A DNA stretch of 64,000 bases, taken from assembly GCF_000025485.1 (NCBI RefSeq), contig NC_013851.1, positions 845,154 through 909,153 of the forward strand, read 5' to 3'. Each line of letters opens with the position of its first letter. Within the stretch, counting starts at the first letter, position 1. The stretch comes from Allochromatium vinosum DSM 180. Lineage in GTDB: Bacteria; Pseudomonadota; Gammaproteobacteria; Chromatiales; Chromatiaceae. The notes under the pieces were generated by a model. The model saw nothing but the letters and a program-made list of their open reading frames with translations, was not told the DNA's origin and did no database searches. Positions 31,451-40,125 of the stretch are shown in pieces. Made by a program: the position numbers and the translations under genes.

Positions 31451-34061
31451 CGTGTTTGGGCGGATTGGTTGCCGCATCCCCGCCCTGGTCCGTCGCTGAC
31501 ACACCGGCCAGACGGCTGAGCTCCTTCAGAGCCTGACGCAACTCGTTCTCCAGCCGCTTGGCCTTGGTCATGTCGACCAGGGTGACGACCACGCCGTCGA
31601 TACGGTTGTCCAGCGTGCTGTAGGGCAGGATGCGCGCGTTGAACCAGCGTCCGTCCTGGGTGCCGATGAGCTTTTCGCTGAAGACCAGGGTGCGCAGCAC
31701 CTCGGCCACGTCCTGGGCCAGTTCGGGATAGAGCAGTTCGGAGGCGATCTGGGTGACCGGTCGTCCGACGTCGCCGGGGATCAGGTTGATGAGCTTGGCC
31801 GCCTGGGAGGTGAAGCGCCGGATACGCAGATCCTCCTCCAGGAACAGGGTGGCGATCTCGGTGCTGTCGAGGAGATTCTTCATGTCGTCGTTGACTCTGG
31901 AGAGATCGTCCACCTTGGCTTGCAGCTCGATGTTGACGGTCTGTAGCTCCTCGTTGAGCGACTGCATCTCCTCCTTGGAGGTGGTGAGTTCCTCGTTGGT
32001 CGATTGCAGCTCCTCGTTGGTGGACTGCAACTCCTCATTGGCCGACTTCAGCTCCTCCTGAGAGGTCTGCATCTGCTCGCGGGTGCTTTGCAGCGCCTCG
32101 CGTAGACGCTGGATCTCGCGTTCCTCCGGTGCGGATGGCTGGGCCGTGCCGCTCCTGTGGGTACGCCGCCGCTTGGTGGCCGGCTCGGGCGCCTCGTTGA
32201 AGACCACGAGCAGCATGCCGCGCAGTGGCGCGGGGTCGCGCAGATCATGTACGGCAACGTCGACCCACTGGAAGCTGCCGTTGGTCCTGACATGCACACT
32301 CCGCTGAAGGACCGGCTCGCCCTCGGGCTGCTTTTGTGCCTGCCGGCAGAGGCCGGGCAGGACTTCGCGCAGACCCTCGCGCGCCATGACGAAGAGATTC
32401 AGGCTGGCATGACCGACGGGCGGCTCCAGATACTGGCCCGTGCGTCCGGTGGTGTAGAGGATCTCGCCATGCGGGTTGGCGAGGATGGTTACTGGGGTCA
32501 CGCGCTCCAGCAGCACTTGATTGAGGAGTGCCTTCAAGTCGATGGGTTGTGTCCCCTCGGTCATCGTCGCCGTGTTCGCGGGCAGTGCCTTGAGTGTCGG
32601 GAAGTTGAAATGCATCGGGGCTTGACCAAGGCTCGGGGTCTCGCGGCGGAAGAAACGCCACTTGCTGTCCAGGGTGTGAAAACACTCGCCCGAGCCGCTG
32701 ACCGTCTCGGCCGAACCCAGGAACAGGACCGCGCCGGGGTTGAGACTGTAATGAAACAACGATAGCAGTTGGCGCTGCAACTCCATCTTCATGTAGATGA
32801 GCAGATTGCGGCAGATGATCAGGTCGATCCGTGTGAAGGGCGGATCCTGGATGACGTTCTGCTCGGCGAAGATCACCAGCTCGCGCACCTCCTTGCCGAT
32901 GCGATAACCGCTGCCGTTCTCCTGGGTGAAGAACCGCTGCAACCGCTCCGGCGAGACGTCGGCGGCGATGCTCAGCGGGTAGAAACCCTGTCGTGCTCTG
33001 GCGATGGCCACCGGGTCGAGATCCGTGGCGAAGATCTGGAGCGAATGGGACTGGGGCGGGGACAGCCGTTCGATCGCCTCGCGAAAGACGATGCCCAGTG
33101 AATAGGCTTCCTCGCCGGTGGAACAGCCGGCGACCCAGGCGCGGATCTGGGCGCCGCTGGGCCGGCGCTCCAGGAGTTCGGGGATCACGACGTCGCGCAG
33201 ATGGTCCCAGGCGGCGGGATCGCGAAAGAAGCTGGTGACGCCGATCAGGAATTCCTTGAACAGTTGTTCGCGCTCCAGTGGGTTGTCCTGGAGATAGCGG
33301 ACATAGTGCGCGATCTCGTCGAGCTGGTGCAGACGCTGGCGCCGTTCGACGCGACGCTGGAGGGTGCTCCGCTTGTACAGCGAGAAGTCATGTCCGGTGT
33401 GATTGCGTAGCAGGATGATCACCGTATCCAGATCATCGGGCATCGCAGACGGAGGCGGAACGGCCCGTTGCGGTCTTGGCGGTCTGGCTTGGCGCAGACA
33501 GGCCTGGAGTTGGCCGTACAGGTCTTCGGCCGGTGCCACGATGTCGGCGAGACCGGCAGCGATGGCGCTGCGCGGCATGTCGTCGAATCGGGCCTCTGCA
33601 GGATCCTGGACCAGGGTGAGACCGCCGGCGTCCTTGATCGCGCACAATCCCAGGGTGCCGTCGCGGCCCATACCCGAGAGAACGAGGCCGATACTGTGTT
33701 CCTGCCGATCCTGCGCGAGCGAGCGAAAGAAGACATCGATGGGTAGGTGCTGGCCGTGCATGGGGGCCGGCCCGACACGATGCAGCACACCCTGCCGGAG
33801 TGACAGACCCGTGTTGGGTGCGATCAGATAGACATGATCGGGACTGACCCGGACGGACTCGTCGACCTGCTCCACCTGAAGTGTCGTGCAGCGTTGCAGG
33901 CGTTCGGCCAGATGGCCCTTGTGTGCCGGATCGAGGTGCAGGACGACGACGAAGGACAGTCCGCTGTCGGGTGGAACCTGACCGAAGAATCGATCCAGGT
34001 CTTCCAGACCGCCGGCCGAAGCGCCGATGCCGACGATGGGTGCTACAGCTCGAACAGACAC
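31422..34061 (-). CDS. CheB-CheR fusion with coiled coil and PAS domain
   Basis: 879 residues from GTG 34061. Order: CheB methylesterase (Ser15 in GASAGG, His42, Asp134 in GMGRDG), CheR methyltransferase (about 215-480; FLIGVTSFFRDPAAW, AGCSTGEEAYSLG, ICRNLLIYM), a long heptad coiled coil (about 650-735) with repeated EELQSTNEELQ units, and a C-terminal PAS domain (about 735-850). No receiver domain precedes CheB. Such fusions usually feed a histidine kinase; here the hybrid kinase gene overlaps its end by 29 bp. No methyl-accepting receptor is in the window, so the methylation target is unclear. Confidence 0.93.
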   Translation of the reverse strand: MSVRAVAPIVGIGASAGGLEDLDRFFGQVPPDSGLSFVVVLHLDPAHKGHLAERLQRCTTLQVEQVDESVRVSPDHVYLIAPNTGLSLRQGVLHRVGPAPMHGQHLPIDVFFRSLAQDRQEHSIGLVLSGMGRDGTLGLCAIKDAGGLTLVQDPAEARFDDMPRSAIAAGLADIVAPAEDLYGQLQACLRQARPPRPQRAVPPPSAMPDDLDTVIILLRNHTGHDFSLYKRSTLQRRVERRQRLHQLDEIAHYVRYLQDNPLEREQLFKEFLIGVTSFFRDPAAWDHLRDVVIPELLERRPSGAQIRAWVAGCSTGEEAYSLGIVFREAIERLSPPQSHSLQIFATDLDPVAIARARQGFYPLSIAADVSPERLQRFFTQENGSGYRIGKEVRELVIFAEQNVIQDPPFTRIDLIICRNLLIYMKMELQRQLLSLFHYSLNPGAVLFLGSAETVSGSGECFHTLDSKWRFFRRETPSLGQAPMHFNFPTLKALPANTATMTEGTQPIDLKALLNQVLLERVTPVTILANPHGEILYTTGRTGQYLEPPVGHASLNLFVMAREGLREVLPGLCRQAQKQPEGEPVLQRSVHVRTNGSFQWVDVAVHDLRDPAPLRGMLLVVFNEAPEPATKRRRTHRSGTAQPSAPEEREIQRLREALQSTREQMQTSQEELKSANEELQSTNEELQSTNEELTTSKEEMQSLNEELQTVNIELQAKVDDLSRVNDDMKNLLDSTEIATLFLEEDLRIRRFTSQAAKLINLIPGDVGRPVTQIASELLYPELAQDVAEVLRTLVFSEKLIGTQDGRWFNARILPYSTLDNRIDGVVVTLVDMTKAKRLENELRQALKELSRLAGVSATDQGGDAATNPPKHDDPSAVADA

Positions 34062-35236
34062 AGCGGCACCCTGAGTTCGGATTCACTCAGCCCCCCATGG
34101 ACGCCGACATGGATGTGCGGCTCCTCGAAGGGCAGAGTCTGGCGCAGGACGTGCCGCGCGCGCGGCAGCAGACAGTAATCACCCACCCGATCGCGGATGC
34201 GCGGATGCGCTGGTCCGGGTCCGAGCAGACCGTCCGCGATCACCTGCCGGCTCGGTATCAGTTCGACCATATCGCCCAGCTCGCCGGCGCAATAGTCTTC
34301 GAAACGCCGCGCACTGTCGGCACGTACCGTGGCCCATGCCGCGCGCGGCTCGCCGCACAGCGGCAGCGTCAGACACTCGACTAGATTGGGGTGCTGCGTG
34401 AGATCGATGACATCCTCGGGCCGGGTGTCGATCTGGCCATGATCGGCGCACACCAGCAGCACCGTATCCGTCCCTGCCGCCGCGCTCAGAAACGCCTCCA
34501 GCGCCTGTTCGATCTCGGCCAGATGGGCGAGGGCGGCCGCACCCTCCATGCCGTGCTCATGCCCGATGCGGTCGAGTTCCGGCCAGTAGAGATAGAGATA
34601 GCGCCGCTCGGGCGTTGCCGACGAACGCCCCCAATGTCGCCGCGGCCGGAGTACGCGCAGCGTCTGCTGGAACATCTCCGGCAGCGACTCGAACGGCCGC
34701 ACCTCGCCGCGCCCGAGATGCGCGCGATTGAAGTCCGAATAGGCGATGAAGCGCGGCGAGACGGCGATACCGCGCGTGCCGATACGGTCGAAGATCGAGC
34801 GATGGGGGAAGAGCCGGCGCGGATCGATCCCGGCCGCACGATACGACACCCCGCCATAGCGCGGCCGACCGGGCAGGACTGCCATCACTGATCCCAGCTC
34901 GCCGAAATAGGTGAACCAGCCGGTCAGCCCATGCTGGAGCGGCGACAGCCCGGTGAGAAAGGTCGGGATCGCCGAGGCCGTGGTCGATGGAAACACGGAA
35001 CTGATCGCCCCCCAGCGTGCCCGGCTCAGCAACCCATCCGGTGCGTGCCGCGCCAGCCAGTCCGCGCCCAGTCCGTCGACGACCAGCAGCACCAGATTGG
35101 TCGCGCGCGTCAGATCGTCCAGCGCCAGTCCGGCCAGCGGCGGATGCTCGCCGCGTCCGCCGCGCGCCTGGATCAGGCTGCTCATCAGATTCAGCAGGCC
35201 GCCGCCGCTGTAGTCGGGTGTGTGCTTGGTTTCCAT
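34043..35236 (-). CDS. Alkaline-phosphatase-superfamily phosphodiesterase
   Basis: 397 residues from ATG 35236 (ATG 35287 and 35269 are in frame upstream). It belongs to the type I phosphodiesterase/nucleotide pyrophosphatase group: LVLLVVDGLGADWL (first metal Asp), FPSTTASAIPTFLTG (Thr nucleophile), YWPELDRIGHEHG and LLVCADHGQ (metal His and Asp), and the late HVGVHGG. No signal peptide is seen. The substrate is unknown. It overlaps the CheB-CheR start by 19 bp and so seems co-translated with the signalling genes, which is unusual. Confidence 0.85.
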   Translation of the reverse strand: METKHTPDYSGGGLLNLMSSLIQARGGRGEHPPLAGLALDDLTRATNLVLLVVDGLGADWLARHAPDGLLSRARWGAISSVFPSTTASAIPTFLTGLSPLQHGLTGWFTYFGELGSVMAVLPGRPRYGGVSYRAAGIDPRRLFPHRSIFDRIGTRGIAVSPRFIAYSDFNRAHLGRGEVRPFESLPEMFQQTLRVLRPRRHWGRSSATPERRYLYLYWPELDRIGHEHGMEGAAALAHLAEIEQALEAFLSAAAGTDTVLLVCADHGQIDTRPEDVIDLTQHPNLVECLTLPLCGEPRAAWATVRADSARRFEDYCAGELGDMVELIPSRQVIADGLLGPGPAHPRIRDRVGDYCLLPRARHVLRQTLPFEEPHIHVGVHGGLSESELRVPLCLFEL

Positions 35237-35307
35237 GAATCGGGCGTCATGTTGAGGACCATCCGGCATGAAACCACGAACACCCATCGTCGCGCGAGAC
35301 CATCGAC

Positions 35308-37386
35308 ATGTCCACCAAGCCCAGCACCTGCTACGAATGCGATGCCAACTGCCCGATTCAGGTCGAGTTCGACGACGGCGGCGAACCCGTCGCGGTTAAG
35401 GGGCCGGACTGTCCGCGCTGTTACGCCCAGCTCGACCGGCGCAATCACCCCGATCGTCTGCTCTATCCGCTCAAGCGGGTCGGGCCGCGCGGCAGCGGTC
35501 AGTTCGAGCGCATCTCCTGGGACGAGGCGCTCGGCACCATCGCCGAACGGCTCAGCGCCACCCGTGATGAGCACGGCGCACCTTCAGTCGCCTTCTTCGC
35601 CGGCTACACCAAGGAAGCGCGTCCCCAGCTCCAACGGTTGGCGCACGCCTTCGGCTCGCCCAACTATCTGACCGAGAGCGGTTGCTGCTTCTCGGCGACC
35701 ATGGTGGCCGAGAAAGTCACTTTCGGCTACAAGATCAAGACCACCTCGACCGTGGTCTCGCCCAAGACCCGCTGTCATCTGATCTGGTCGACCAATCCGC
35801 GCGGCTCGATCCCGCCGTTCGACACCCATGGTCTGGTGACGCTCAAGCCGGGGCGGCGCATGATCGTCGTCGACCCGCGCCGCACGCCCATGGTCGATCA
35901 GGCCGATATCCACCTCCAGATCCGTCCCGGCACCGATGGCGCGCTGGCGCTCGGCTTCCATCATCTGATCTTCGCCAATGGCTGGCAGGATCAGACCTTC
36001 CTGGATCAATGGTGCTCGGGCGTCGACGCCTTCAGGGACTATGTGGCTGAGTTCACGCCCGAGCGGGTCGCGTCCATCTGCGGCATCTCGGCGTCCGACC
36101 TGCGCGCGGCGGTCGCACTCTTCGCCACCACGCAGCCGGCCCAGATCACCCTGTCGCCGACCGCGACCGTTCAGCACAGCAACGGCTTCCAGAACCACCG
36201 CGCGCTCATCCTGCTCTCGGCCGTCACCGGCAATCTGGATCGTGAGGGCGGCAACCGCTTCTTCAACGACAAGGTGATGCCCAAGCCGATCGAGCTGTTC
36301 GATCATTGTCGCAACAACCTGCCGCCGCGCATCGGCGACGAGGTCTATCCGGTCTGGACCAAGTATTGGCCGGCGGGGCAGAGCATGCTGCTGCCCGACT
36401 GCATCCTCGACGGGCGTCCGCAGCGGGTGCGTTCCTTGCTGGCCATGGGCATCAACACCGCCATGTGGCCCAACTCCAAGCGCATGGAACAGGCGCTCGG
36501 ATCGCTCGACTTCTTCGCCGCGACCGATTTCTTCCATAACCCGGCCACGCTTCAGGCCGACATCGTGCTGCCGGCGGCGACCAGTCTGGAACGCCCGGCG
36601 CTGATCGCCTATCCGGGCTGTGCCTATCAGGGCGAACTGCGCTATCGGCGGCCGGTGGTCGCGCCGCGCGGCGAGGCGCGTCCGGACGGACAGATCTTCC
36701 TGGAACTCGGCGTGCGGCTGGGCATGGGGGATCAGTTCTGGAACGGCGATCTGGAGGCCAGTTGGGCCGAGGCCGCCGAGGGCATTCCAGATGAGATCCG
36801 CGAGGAGGTCTACAGCAATCCCGATGGCGTCACCGTCTATGCCGGCGCCATCGAGGATCTGGTCGAGCATGGCTTTCTCGACGCCGACCGGCTCTATCGG
36901 CTGCGCGGCTTCCCGACCGCGAGCGGCAAGGTCGAGTTCGATTCGGCTGAACTGCGCGCCGCCGGTCACGACGGACTGCCGATCTATCGCGAACCGGCCG
37001 AGAGTCCGGTCTCGACGCCTGAGATCGCCCGCGACTATCCGCTGGTCCTGACCAGCGGGGCGCGAACCAAGTTCGATACCCATTCACAGCATCAGTACAT
37101 TCAGCGGATGCGCCGGGCTATCCCTAATCCCCTGGTCGAGATCCATCCCAGCGATGCCGAGCCGCGCGGCATCCGGGATGGTCAATCGGTCGAGATCCGC
37201 TCGCCGCGCGGGGCCGTGTGTTTCGTCGCGCGCGTGACCAAGCGTATCAAGCCCGGCGTGGTCCACTGCACCCACGGCTGGAACAGCGCCAACGTCAACG
37301 AGCTGACCGACGACCGGCACCTCGACCCGATCAGCGGTTTTCCGCCGTTCAAGTCGAGCCTGTGCGAAGTCGCGCCCGTGGCCTGA
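35308..37386 (+). CDS. Cytoplasmic molybdopterin oxidoreductase
   Basis: 692 residues, no Tat signal. The N-terminus carries a 4Fe-4S site (Cys8, Cys11, Cys15 and Cys35 or Cys38), then the molybdopterin domains (GYTKEARPQLQRLAHAFGSPN, LIWSTNPRGSIPPFD, MIVVDPRRTPMVDQAD, FFHNPATLQADIVLPAAT) and a C-terminal dinucleotide-binding domain (LTSGARTKFDTHSQHQ). A Cys pair in ESGCCFS lies where the Mo/W ligand is expected. The substrate is unknown; it belongs with the DMSO-reductase/formate-dehydrogenase family. The next gene follows after 5 bp. Confidence 0.88.
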   Translation: MSTKPSTCYECDANCPIQVEFDDGGEPVAVKGPDCPRCYAQLDRRNHPDRLLYPLKRVGPRGSGQFERISWDEALGTIAERLSATRDEHGAPSVAFFAGYTKEARPQLQRLAHAFGSPNYLTESGCCFSATMVAEKVTFGYKIKTTSTVVSPKTRCHLIWSTNPRGSIPPFDTHGLVTLKPGRRMIVVDPRRTPMVDQADIHLQIRPGTDGALALGFHHLIFANGWQDQTFLDQWCSGVDAFRDYVAEFTPERVASICGISASDLRAAVALFATTQPAQITLSPTATVQHSNGFQNHRALILLSAVTGNLDREGGNRFFNDKVMPKPIELFDHCRNNLPPRIGDEVYPVWTKYWPAGQSMLLPDCILDGRPQRVRSLLAMGINTAMWPNSKRMEQALGSLDFFAATDFFHNPATLQADIVLPAATSLERPALIAYPGCAYQGELRYRRPVVAPRGEARPDGQIFLELGVRLGMGDQFWNGDLEASWAEAAEGIPDEIREEVYSNPDGVTVYAGAIEDLVEHGFLDADRLYRLRGFPTASGKVEFDSAELRAAGHDGLPIYREPAESPVSTPEIARDYPLVLTSGARTKFDTHSQHQYIQRMRRAIPNPLVEIHPSDAEPRGIRDGQSVEIRSPRGAVCFVARVTKRIKPGVVHCTHGWNSANVNELTDDRHLDPISGFPPFKSSLCEVAPVA

Positions 37387-37391
37387 ATCCC

Positions 37392-38255
37392 ATGTTCATC
37401 GGTGTCCTGCCCGAACGTGCGCACCTCTTTCAACCCGAGCCGAGATCCGAGGTCGCGGTCAACGATGCCGCCGCCTGGCGGCTCAATCCGGCCCATCGCT
37501 CCGTCTACGACAAGCTCGGCGTGGCACTCGCCGCCGGATTGCGCGCCGCGCCCTGCGGGGTCGATCCGCTCGTCTGCGGCCTGTCGCCGGATGACTGGGT
37601 GTTCGTCAAGCCGATCGTCAATCTGGCCGGTATGGCGCTCCGGGCGCGCGCGGTGCATGCCGACGCCGTCCCCAACGAACCAGGGCTGTTCTGGTGCGAG
37701 CGGCTGGAGGGCGAGCACACCAGCACCGACTGTCTGGTGCGCGCGGGCGAAGTCGTCTGGCTGGCTCACACCAGCGCCTCGGAGCGCAAGGATCGCGCGC
37801 GTCCGCTCTACTGGGATGTGGGCGTCGAACGGCCCGAACTCGACGCGCGCGTCCGCGACTGGATCGGGCGCCATCTGGCCGGCTATACCGGACTCTGCAA
37901 TCTGGAGATGATCGGCGGACGACCGATCGAAGCCCATCTGCGCGGCTCCAACGGCTTTCTCGAACTCTATGGCCCGGCGTTCGTGCCGGCCTGGGTCGCG
38001 CTCATGGACGGTCAGCCGTTCGAGGCGCCGCCCCCGGTGCCGGGCGGGCTGGTGATCTCGCTCTTCGGTACGGGATCGCTCACCGACGCACAGACGGCGT
38101 TGATCGCGCGGTCCGGCGCCATCAGTCGCCCCGATCCGCACACTCCTGACCGTATGGCCGTGATCCTCTGTCCCGACAGGGCGCGCGGCCTGGAACTGCT
38201 CGACCGCCTCGCTCCTCCGAACCGGGCGGATTCGTTCGCGCCGGACGCCGCGTGA
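37392..38255 (+). CDS. Uncharacterised protein paired with molybdopterin oxidoreductase
   Basis: 287 residues from ATG 37392, 5 bp after the oxidoreductase stop, so very probably in one operon. No signal peptide or membrane segment. VFVKPIVNLAGMALRAR and NLEMIGGRPIEAHLRGSNGF loosely recall the ATP-binding and metal-ligand strands of ATP-grasp enzymes, but I cannot confirm that family. GLVISLFGTGSLTDAQ precedes a C-terminal helix. A role in maturing or supporting the oxidoreductase is a guess from position. Confidence 0.65.
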   Translation: MFIGVLPERAHLFQPEPRSEVAVNDAAAWRLNPAHRSVYDKLGVALAAGLRAAPCGVDPLVCGLSPDDWVFVKPIVNLAGMALRARAVHADAVPNEPGLFWCERLEGEHTSTDCLVRAGEVVWLAHTSASERKDRARPLYWDVGVERPELDARVRDWIGRHLAGYTGLCNLEMIGGRPIEAHLRGSNGFLELYGPAFVPAWVALMDGQPFEAPPPVPGGLVISLFGTGSLTDAQTALIARSGAISRPDPHTPDRMAVILCPDRARGLELLDRLAPPNRADSFAPDAA

Positions 38256-38259
38256 TGGC

Positions 38260-38889
38260 TCAAGCCGGCCGTTGGATCTGGTCGATCGGTCCGCCGAACG
38301 ACTCGGTACCATAGCGCGAGACGCGCAGGCTGTCGGACCAGTGGCCCATCGGCAGACCGGCCTTGCGCTTGAGGTGGTCGAGAAAGTCGCGCGGGTTGGG
38401 CAGTTGCTCCCAGACCGAGGGCAGGAAGGTGCCGCGCCGGCCCCGATCGCTGAGGATGAGTCCGTCGACGCCCGGCCGGATCTGGGCCAGCAGTTCGACC
38501 TCGGAGCCGAAGGTCAGCGGCTCGGCTGGTGTCAGGACCGAGAGTTTGAGCGTCAACTCGGGATACTCGGCTGCGCGCAGCGGCGGGAAGCGCGGATCCT
38601 CGAAGGCGGCGGCGAAGGCGTTCCGGGTCACGTCCGTGACCAGCGGGCGGAAGGCGTCCAGCACGCCGATGCAGCCGCGCAGATCGGCGTGGCGCTCCAG
38701 GGTGACGAAGGTGGCGCGGATGGCGCGCAGCGATTCGGGATACTCGGCCGGGTCGAGATCCAGCGGGCGCTGGTGCGCCAACCCATGCGCGATCGAGCGC
38801 GCGGCGATGTCGAGCAGGATCGCGCGCTCGGTCGCGTCATAGATGACCGGCCGCTCGCCGGCCGTCTCAATGGATGGCATAGGCGCCAT
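38260..38889 (-). CDS. amrA: AMMECR1-domain protein (AmmeMemoRadiSam protein A)
   Basis: 209 residues (206 from ATG 38880). The AMMECR1 hallmark LRGCIGVLDAFRPLVTDVTRNAFAAAFEDPRF is summarised by LRGCIG near residue 70, followed by LTLKLSVLTP, GVDGLILSDRGRRGTFLPSVW and the C-terminal HLKRKAGL. The biochemical role is unresolved. It overlaps the MEMO-family gene, its standard partner. Confidence 0.9.
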   Translation of the reverse strand: MAPMPSIETAGERPVIYDATERAILLDIAARSIAHGLAHQRPLDLDPAEYPESLRAIRATFVTLERHADLRGCIGVLDAFRPLVTDVTRNAFAAAFEDPRFPPLRAAEYPELTLKLSVLTPAEPLTFGSEVELLAQIRPGVDGLILSDRGRRGTFLPSVWEQLPNPRDFLDHLKRKAGLPMGHWSDSLRVSRYGTESFGGPIDQIQRPA

Positions 38890-39670
38890 AGCCCACCACC
38901 TGATCGCGTGATCCGGCCGTATCCCCCGAGTTGCGCCGATCCAGGGTCTCGGCCTGGAGTCCGCGCCGTCGCGCCAGGGTCAGCAGTCCGTTCAACGGAG
39001 CACGGCCGCAGGCCTGATCAGAGCCGATCGCCTCGGGACGCAGCGCCTCGATGGCCTCGGAGGTCGCGGCATCGATGCGCTGAGCGGTGCGGTAGTCCAG
39101 ATAGTGCGTCAGGTCCGAGCTGACCAGGATCAGGGTCTCGGGTCCGCCCCAGAGCAGATCCAGCACCTCGGCCACCGATTCGGGTGCGGCCTCACCGACC
39201 ACGAGCGGCACCAGACTGAAGTCGTCGAGCACCCGTTGCAGGAAGGGCAACTGGACCTCCAGACTGTGCTCCTGGGCGTGCGCGGCATCGAGCAGCCGGA
39301 CCTGCGGCAGCGTCAGGGTGCGCTCGACGGCCGCACGGTCGATGGGAACCGGGCCGAGCGGGGTGGCGAAGACATCGGCGCTGGTCGCCGCCAGTCCCAT
39401 GAAGGGCAACCGATGCGATGGACCCAGCAGCACGACCCGATGGATCTGATCGTGCACCGGCGCCAGCGTGGCATAGGCGGTGGCGGCGATGGGACCGGAG
39501 TAGATGTAACCGGCATGAGGCACGATCAGTGCCTTGGGCGGCGCCGTGCCGGGGCGGGATGCGGCCGACGCAGGCGAATCGGCGAGCAGGGCATCGAGCA
39601 TCCTGCCCAGCTCGACGGGATCGCCTGGATAGAATCGATCGGCCACGGCGGGCTGTCGAATCGTTGGCAT
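38867..39670 (-). CDS. amrB: MEMO-family protein (AmmeMemoRadiSam protein B)
   Basis: 267 residues from ATG 39670, chosen for AGGAGG 6 nt upstream. Matches the MEMO1 family, a metal-binding fold related to extradiol dioxygenases: VADRFYPGDP, LIVPHAGYIYSGPIAATAY, VVLLGPSHRL, EHSLEVQLPFLQ and VSSDLTHYLDY supply the His/Asp/Cys-type pocket. In many bacteria amrA, amrB and a radical-SAM protein form a set; no radical-SAM gene is in the window. The molybdopterin oxidoreductase is a near neighbour. Confidence 0.9.
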   Translation of the reverse strand: MPTIRQPAVADRFYPGDPVELGRMLDALLADSPASAASRPGTAPPKALIVPHAGYIYSGPIAATAYATLAPVHDQIHRVVLLGPSHRLPFMGLAATSADVFATPLGPVPIDRAAVERTLTLPQVRLLDAAHAQEHSLEVQLPFLQRVLDDFSLVPLVVGEAAPESVAEVLDLLWGGPETLILVSSDLTHYLDYRTAQRIDAATSEAIEALRPEAIGSDQACGRAPLNGLLTLARRRGLQAETLDRRNSGDTAGSRDQVVGYGAYAIH

Positions 39671-39784
39671 GGGGCACCTCCTCACGCCTCGCGGTTTGGA
39701 GCTTGAGCGTCAGTCCCTACGATTCAAGAGTATAGCCCCATGCGGTGTCGGCAACCTCGAACGGCTACCGACACGCCCCGGGCC

Positions 39785-40096
39785 TCATTTGTCGAGCTGT
39801 TCGACCAGCTTGGTGCAGCCGGCAGCGTTCTGGACCCACTCGATCTCGGCTTGCAGCGGTACCGAGGACCCCTTGGAACGGATGTGCTCGACGCTGGCGG
39901 CGACCAGGGCATCCAGCTTGGCCTCGTCCATCCCGCCCTGGCGGCGCGCGGTCTCGACGGCGAGACAGACCCCGGCCTGGGTTCCCATCAGCATCCCGCT
40001 CGCCGCGCCCATGCCCCAGCCGAAGCCGAGTGTCATGATGCCGCCGAAGGAGGCACCGACCAGGAGTGAAATGATGACTACAATGGTCGTTCGCAT
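39785..40096 (-). CDS. Small exported or membrane protein of unknown function
   Basis: 103 residues from ATG 40096 (GGGGAA upstream). A hydrophobic N-terminal helix (TTIVVIISLLVGASFGGIMTL) continues into a Gly/Ala/Met-rich stretch like a glycine zipper, then a helical C-terminal part with one Cys (AAGC). The N-terminal helix may be an uncleaved anchor. No family recognised. Divergent from slt, about 29 bp apart, so promoters overlap. Confidence 0.65.
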   Translation of the reverse strand: MRTTIVVIISLLVGASFGGIMTLGFGWGMGAASGMLMGTQAGVCLAVETARRQGGMDEAKLDALVAASVEHIRSKGSSVPLQAEIEWVQNAAGCTKLVEQLDK

Positions 40097-40125
40097 GTCT
40101 GAGGTTCCCCAATAGGCCAAATCCG

